Shown here: in pieces, positions 44,037 to 45,109 of the stretch
Layout of the letters: the number at the start of each line of letters is the position of its first letter
Numbering within the stretch: position 1 is the first letter of the stretch
Source: Cochliopodium minus
Taxonomy: Eukaryota; Discosea; Himatismenida; Cochliopodiidae
DNA: 45,109 nucleotides
Assembly: GCA_024220525.1 (NCBI GenBank)
Contig: JAMYWO010000288.1
Coordinates: 1-45,109 of the forward strand
Direction of reading: 5' to 3'
Translations under genes and position numbers: made by a program
The notes under the pieces: model-generated
Databases searched by the model: none
Told to the model about the DNA's origin: nothing
The model's input: only the letters and a program-made list of their open reading frames with translations

Positions 44037-45109
44037 ATGTTGGAAATAATTTTAATATTACCTGTCATTTTGATCTTTGCATTATTGTTGAAGAAAAATT
44101 TGAAAGGAGAGAATTCGTCTTTGGCAAAGATAATGGAGGAAAAAAAGGATCAAGAAGAAAAAAAAACATTGAGCATCAACTACCATTTCACTAGAAAATG
44201 CAATTATGAATGTCAATTTTGTTTTCATACAGATAAAGGAGAAAAAGAGAATCATCAATTTGAAGACATCAAGAAAGCTTTTCTATTATTAAAGGAACAC
44301 AACACAAACAAAATAAATTTTGCTGGAGGAGAACCTTTTTTGAAGGCACCATTGTTAGGTGAAATGGTGAAATATTCAAAGGTTTGTTTTTTTTTTAAAA
44401 GTAAAATCAAATTAAACATTCAAATTTAATTCTTTCACCATTTTAATTAGGAACTCAGCTTTTATGTTTCTATTGTTTCCAATGGATCATTGATCAAAGA
44501 GATTTGGATGAGAAAGTTTGGAAAATATGTAGATATGTTGGCAGTTAGCATCGATTCATTCAATGCAGAAACTAATGATAAAATCGGAAGGAGAAATCAA
44601 AATGGGAAAGGAAATCACATTGAGAAAGTGTACGAAATCCAAAAATGGTGCCAGAAATACAACATCAAATTCAAAATCAACACGGTAATAAACAGTCTCA
44701 ATTATGAGGAGGATATGAATGAACAAATCAAGAGATTGAATGTCTACAGATGGAAGGTATTCCAAGTGTTACCCATTGAAGGAGAAAACAAAGGAGAGAA
44801 TGCAAAAAGAAATGTGGAGAAACTTTTAATTAACAAAGAGCAATTCGATTCCTTCATTGAAAAACACAAAGAAAGGAACCCAGTACCGGAAGATAACAAC
44901 ACCATGCAAAAATCTTACATTCTTTTGGATGAGAATCTTCGCTTTCTTAACTGTGAAAATGGTTCCAAACTACCCACTAAACCTATCTTGGAGATTGGTG
45001 TTGCTGCTGCACTTAAGGATGCTGGTTTCGACAGAACTATGTTTGAAAAGAGAGGTGGTGCTTTTTACATGAGTAAAGAGAACAATATTTCTTTGTGTTC
45101 TAACAAAGA
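44037..45109 (+). CDS. RSAD2: Viperin (RSAD2), radical SAM antiviral enzyme, 3' partial
   Basis: Exons 44037-44381 and 44451->45109, 334 residues so far, running off the window. Residues 1-20 are a hydrophobic/amphipathic helix (MLEIILILPVILIFALLLKK), the ER and lipid-droplet anchor of eukaryotic viperins. The radical SAM cluster motif CNYECQFC has Cys 55, 59 and 62, followed by HTDKGEK and INFAGGEPF. Family phrases follow: VSIVSNGSLIKEIWM, DMLAVSIDSF, IGRRNQNGKGNHIEKV, FKINTVIN, EDMNEQIKRLN, YRWKVFQVLPIEGEN, SYILLDENLRFLNC, and GFDRTMFEKRGGAFYMSK. These nearly match animal viperin to its last 15 residues. Viperins convert CTP (some UTP or GTP) to the 3'-deoxy-3',4'-didehydro chain terminator. 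The intron shows it is a nuclear eukaryotic gene, not a bacterial contaminant. Confidence 0.96.

Noticed and set aside
44037-45109. Viperin as a bacterial contaminant or recent prokaryotic transfer
   Set aside because: It has an in-frame intron with the local splice signals, an N-terminal membrane helix and closer likeness to animal viperin.
1-45109. CRISPR arrays, rRNA, tRNA, operon signals
   Set aside because: No spaced direct repeats of that kind and no tRNA cloverleaf or rRNA core was recognised; the gene structure is eukaryotic.

Overview
The window comes from an AT-rich, intron-dense nuclear genome of a unicellular eukaryote. Almost every gene is interrupted by short introns (most 43 to 110 bases, GT..AG with a GTAAA-type donor) made of poly-A/T. 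Exons stand out by higher GC content and protein matches. The gene set includes APC1, gamma-SNAP, ceramide-synthase-like TLC proteins, a CX9C mitochondrial protein, F-box, kelch, ankyrin, SPRY and RhoGAP proteins, and a GLUG-motif surface protein. It suggests a free-living amoeboid or flagellate protist with aerobic mitochondria. I cannot assign the species; amoebozoan or heterolobosean is only an inference. Exon joins below were worked out by hand from splice signals and reading phase and may be off by a base or two.

Layout. 1-1385 (+): 3' part of a SPRY-domain gene. 1803-3120 (-): unrecognised five-exon gene with a 27-bp minisatellite in its first intron. 3286-5001 (-): four-RRM RNA-binding protein. 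5151-11892 (-): APC1, the largest gene, with a tandem-repeat loop. 12107-12944 (-): coiled-coil gene cut off at an N. 12946-13680: a 77-bp dispersed repeat and a 226-bp tandem duplication. 13714-16173 (-): twelve-exon kelch protein. 16740-17052: broken SPRY-like copy. 17068-18317 (+): very divergent ribosomal stalk protein uL10/P0. 18413-21424 (+): membrane-anchored GLUG adhesin-like protein. 21514-22665 (-): metallophosphoesterase, cut off near a second N. 22676-24000: gene-poor, with a MITE-like element. 24072-26996 (-): ARM-repeat/coiled-coil protein. 27344-28401 (+): DysF plus UBR-box protein. 28564-30027 and 30510-32051 (-): tandem TLC (ceramide synthase-like) paralogues. 32538-33760 (+): cysteine-rich orphan. 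33929-35328 (-): ankyrin protein. 35721-37589 (+): gamma-SNAP. 37781-38059 (-): CMC2-like. 38262-38938 (+): orphan. 39353-40756 (+): F-box fused to a Ras-like GTPase with a CaaX end. 40968-43799 (+): tandem RhoGAP. 44037-end (+): viperin, running off the window.

The genes are mostly unrelated housekeeping or regulatory genes, as expected for a protist chromosome. The local theme with most interest is the 39-45 kb stretch: an unusual F-box/GTPase fusion, a double RhoGAP with one presumably inactive half, and a host-type viperin, all on one strand. The two single N bases (12945 and 22675) coincide with loss of gene 5' ends. One abuts a repeat whose second copy lies at 23823, so the 12.9-23.9 kb arrangement may include an assembly join and should be read with care.
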